64,000 bases of DNA from E44-bin88 sp050123275 (GTDB lineage Bacteria > Chloroflexota > Dehalococcoidia > Dehalococcoidales > BS750m-G39): the NCBI GenBank assembly GCA_050123275.1, contig JASFHK010000005.1:1-64000 (forward strand), given 5' to 3'. Position numbers and translations under genes: made by a program. The notes under the pieces were generated by a model, which had not been told where the DNA came from, did no database searches, and saw only the letters and a program-made list of their open reading frames with translations. Shown in pieces: positions 61,703-64,000 of the stretch. Position 1 is the first letter of the stretch. Every line of letters starts with the position of its first letter.

Positions 61703-61950
61703 GAGTACTAAAACTGTATTAAAGCCACATTACCCACCGTTTTCTGACGCCATCAGGCATATAAAGTACCAGTACTATAGGGATATTTTTGCCACCGGGC
61801 ATCCCACTGCCGTAATGCCCCTTCCGTCACCCTACCGGAGTAAGCCCTACCAGAGTCATCCTACTAAATACCCCTCCAATCTACGACTATCTCGCTATTC
61901 TTCGCCAGGCACGCCTGTGGGAAAATTTAAGTGTGATGAGGATAGGTGTG
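61703..61950. other. Divergent intergenic region between surface protein and subtilase
   Basis: About 250 bases, pyrimidine-rich on the + strand toward the subtilase. AGTACTATAG near 61771 resembles the GTACTA words at 61673-61712. I cannot fix the subtilase promoter. No credible ORF. Confidence 0.4.
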
Positions 61951-63003
61951 ATGAAGATACTACGGATAATAATACCGGGACTGGTAATCATCGTCGTACT
62001 GGCGATTATGGCCAGTATCGCGGGCCAGGACGACGCTGTGGCCGCCCGCCTGAAGGTGATAGCCCCGGCAGAGACCGAAGCCGACACCGTTACCGCTGTC
62101 ACCGCCGAAGAGACAGATGGCAACGCCGCTATGGTGGTACCGGTTGTCGAGAATTTAGCCCTCAACGACAGCTACGCCGATATGCAATGGGCTTTGAACT
62201 ACATTAATATAGCCTCCCTGTGGCAGACGGACGGGGGCGGCGGGGTGATTGTGGCCGTGCTGGACACGGGTGTGGACAGCGACCACGAGGACCTTAGCGG
62301 CCAGGTGGTCGGCGCGGTCAACTTTAGCGCCAGCGACGGCACCGAGGATATTCACGGCCACGGCACCCATATCGCCGGCATTATCGCCGCCAACAGCGAC
62401 AACGGGCAGGGCGTGGCCGGCATCGCGCCGGGCAGCCGCCTGCTCAACGTCAAGGTCGCCGACGACAACGGCTATTGCCAGTCATCGGCGGTAGCCGAGG
62501 GTATTATCTGGGCGGTGGACAACGGCGCGCTGGTTATCAACCTCAGCCTGGAGCTGAAAGAGCCGACGCCGGAACTGGAAGCGGCTGTCGATTACGCCTG
62601 GAGCCGGGGGGCGATAGTTATCGCCGCCGCCGGTAACGAAGGCACCCAGACGCCGGTATACCCCGCCCTTTACGAGAATGTTATCGCCGTGGCGGCCACC
62701 AGCCAGAACGACACGCTGGCCCCGCTTTCCAACTACGGCCAGTGGGTTAATATCGCCGCCCCGGGTAACGAGATATACTCGACATTGCCCGGCGACAAAT
62801 ACGGTTTCAAGACGGGCACTTCCTTCGCCACCGCCCATGTCAGCGGTCTGGCGGCTATTCTCTTTAACACGGTGAGCGACAGCAACGGCGACGGCCGCCT
62901 CAACGACGAGGTCAGGGCGGCGCTGGAAACGGGCTGCCAGCAGGTCGGCGGTGTGGTGGAGTGGGGCCGGGTTGACGCCGCCCTGCTCGCCCTGAATGTT
63001 TAG
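61951..63003 (+). CDS. Membrane-anchored subtilisin-family serine protease
   Basis: A 350-aa S8 protease. An N-terminal hydrophobic helix (about residues 5-24) anchors or exports it. The catalytic triad is complete: Asp in VLDTGVD near 106, His in HGHGTHIAG near 137, Ser in GTSFATAHVSG near 289, with the oxyanion Asn in AAGNEG near 228. Only about 45 residues separate the helix from the catalytic domain, so a classic I9 propeptide is absent or very short. ATG 61951 follows AGGATAGG; GTG 61933 and ATG 61936 are alternatives. Possibly processes the nearby surface proteins. Confidence 0.92.
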   Translation: MKILRIIIPGLVIIVVLAIMASIAGQDDAVAARLKVIAPAETEADTVTAVTAEETDGNAAMVVPVVENLALNDSYADMQWALNYINIASLWQTDGGGGVIVAVLDTGVDSDHEDLSGQVVGAVNFSASDGTEDIHGHGTHIAGIIAANSDNGQGVAGIAPGSRLLNVKVADDNGYCQSSAVAEGIIWAVDNGALVINLSLELKEPTPELEAAVDYAWSRGAIVIAAAGNEGTQTPVYPALYENVIAVAATSQNDTLAPLSNYGQWVNIAAPGNEIYSTLPGDKYGFKTGTSFATAHVSGLAAILFNTVSDSNGDGRLNDEVRAALETGCQQVGGVVEWGRVDAALLALNV

Positions 63004-63060
63004 CCGACCCAATTTAACTTAGGGTTACACTCCGTTTCAGGCAGCGGGGTTAACCAATTT

Positions 63061-63105
63061 AGAGTACCGGAGTTTGAACCTTACCATCTCCGGTGCTCTT
63101 TTTTT
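63061..63105 (+). terminator. Terminator after the subtilase gene
   Basis: AGAGTACCGGAG (63061-63072) pairs with CTCCGGTGCTCT (63088-63099, one G-T pair), followed by six to seven T's. Confidence 0.85.
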
Positions 63106-63246
63106 ACCGCCTTTTTCCCTGCCTGCGGGGTAGTTAAAGTAAGCTAAAGTTATCTTGACACCAACCTTTCCGACTAATTATGATGATGAAGATTATCCCC
63201 GGGTGGTGTGGCGGGGGTGGGTTTTTACCAATTTCGAGGTGGGTTG

Positions 63247-63546
63247 ATGCCAGCAGCCTTGTTCGTAACGCTCAACGTGGTTGATGCTTTTTTGACTAAA
63301 ACCGCGCTCCAGTCGGGAGCGATGGAATACAATCCGATAATGTCCAATGTGGGCAGCAGCATGCTCGCCAAGGGCGTTATCGCTTTATCCCTCGCCTTTC
63401 TGCTCTACTACTTCCGGCAGCGGAGGGCGCTCTGGTTTCTCAACATCGGCCTCCTCTGCGTCGTCCTCTGGAACATGTGCACCTGCTTCATCATGGAAGG
63501 GGCTTCGCCTAACTCCGCCGTGGCCCTCTTTGCCCTCTTCGGCTAA
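63247..63546 (+). CDS. Small membrane protein, DUF5658-like
   Basis: A 99-aa protein with three hydrophobic segments and the pattern NVVDAFLTKTALQSGAMEYNP near the start, typical of DUF5658-like proteins. Function unknown. ATG 63247 follows GAGGTGGG and is preferred to an upstream in-frame GTG-type start at 63208. It stands alone between a terminator and a convergent gene. Confidence 0.7.
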   Translation: MPAALFVTLNVVDAFLTKTALQSGAMEYNPIMSNVGSSMLAKGVIALSLAFLLYYFRQRRALWFLNIGLLCVVLWNMCTCFIMEGASPNSAVALFALFG

Positions 63547-63551
63547 AAGCC

Positions 63552-64000
63552 TCAATGCTGGCTATCCAGCAAGTCCTGCAATTCCTGCCGGCTGGTCATG
63601 CCGGCGACGGCGTTGAGGAACTCCTCGATGGAAGCGCTCCTGGCCCGCAGCTCTTTCAGCTCGGCGCCGATGGGGCTTACCGAGGTCGGGTCGTCGGCAT
63701 AGGCCCCGTGGAAGGCGAAGTAGGCCTGGTTCAGCTTCCGGATGTAATAGCCCATCGAGAGCAGGTATTGCCGCTTTTGCTCCATAAAGGCCTCGGCCTC
63801 TTCGATTTCCCCCTCGGCCAGGTAGGCGTCCACGGCCAGCCTTATCTGCCGTATCTCGGCGTTGAAGTCGAAACCGTCTTCGGCGGGTGGTGCGCCGGCA
63901 TCGTAGTTGGGGTAGTACTTTTCCAGGACGAGGGCGCCGATTTCGCCGCTGACAATGCCCGCCAGCGTTTCGTTCATGGTGGCGATTTCGTAGTTGCGGT
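63552..64000 (-). CDS. C-terminal part of an unrecognised protein (runs off the window)
   Basis: At least 149 codons open to the window edge; the ATG at 63977 is probably internal because the frame continues upstream (RNYEIAT precedes it) with no stop. The segment is helical and acidic (EGEIEEAEAFMEQKRQYLLSMGYYIRKLN), with no membrane helix. I do not recognise the family. It converges on the DUF5658-like gene with a 5-base gap. Confidence 0.65.
   Translation of the reverse strand, partial: RNYEIATMNETLAGIVSGEIGALVLEKYYPNYDAGAPPAEDGFDFNAEIRQIRLAVDAYLAEGEIEEAEAFMEQKRQYLLSMGYYIRKLNQAYFAFHGAYADDPTSVSPIGAELKELRARSASIEEFLNAVAGMTSRQELQDLLDSQH

Overview
The window looks like a chromosome segment of an anaerobic bacterium of the Chloroflexota, most probably a Dehalococcoidia relative. 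This is inference from gene content: a PurL with duplicated N-terminal PurS-like domains, a cytoplasmic MvhGA-type [NiFe] hydrogenase with a complete hyp set, several MttB-family corrinoid methyltransferase genes, TRAP transport, and FAD/Fe-S oxidoreductases. Promoters, Shine-Dalgarno sites and intrinsic terminators are all bacterial in style. No rRNA or 16S marker is present, so the placement is not proven.

Layout. (1) 0-5 kb: a surface protein with thrombospondin type 3 repeats, then purL-purQ. (2) 4.8-8.2 kb: a ModE-like regulator and an ABC transporter, each preceded by a GTTATAT-N8-ATATAAC-type operator, suggesting molybdate/tungstate-responsive uptake. (3) 8.2-20.8 kb: one long hydrogenase operon (small and large subunits, a receiver-GltD-ferredoxin fusion, NifU-like, FmdB-like, protease, MvhD-like, hypF, flavin reductase, hypCDEAB) driven by a clear promoter. 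(4) 20.8-28.8 kb: a catabolic set (UroD-like protein, two GlcD-like FAD oxidases with a GlcF-like Fe-S protein, SnoaL-like, cupin, DUF169). (5) 28.8-31.8 kb: a TRAP transporter. (6) 32.3-38.5 kb: a leftward operon mttB-corrinoid protein-mttB-asnB-MBL hydrolase, preceded by a promoter, an 89-nt multibranched RNA and a terminator hairpin, which is the layout of a riboswitch or attenuator. (7) 39.2-44.3 kb: a three-subunit molybdenum hydroxylase whose FAD subunit is interrupted by a complete GltD-like module.

(8) 44.4-55.2 kb is the most striking region: a complete archaellum-type operon in a bacterial chromosome. It encodes archaellin with a class III signal peptide, ArlCDE-like, ArlG-like, ArlF-like, ArlH, ArlI and ArlJ, then two unrecognised genes, one of them a membrane-anchored IPT/TIG-repeat surface protein. 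A divergent MarR-type regulator sits upstream, with palindromes directly next to the archaellin promoter. The block lies between identical 28-bp fragments matching the 3' end of a tRNA-Lys(CTT) that stands at its right edge, which is the footprint expected of a tRNA-targeted genomic island. No integrase is left.

(9) 55.4-64 kb: a 2057-aa PKD/von Willebrand A surface protein, a membrane-anchored subtilase, a DUF5658-like membrane protein, and the C-terminal part of an unrecognised protein running off the window. Together with the first gene, this gives a strong envelope and surface-appendage theme around a hydrogen- and C1-metabolising core.
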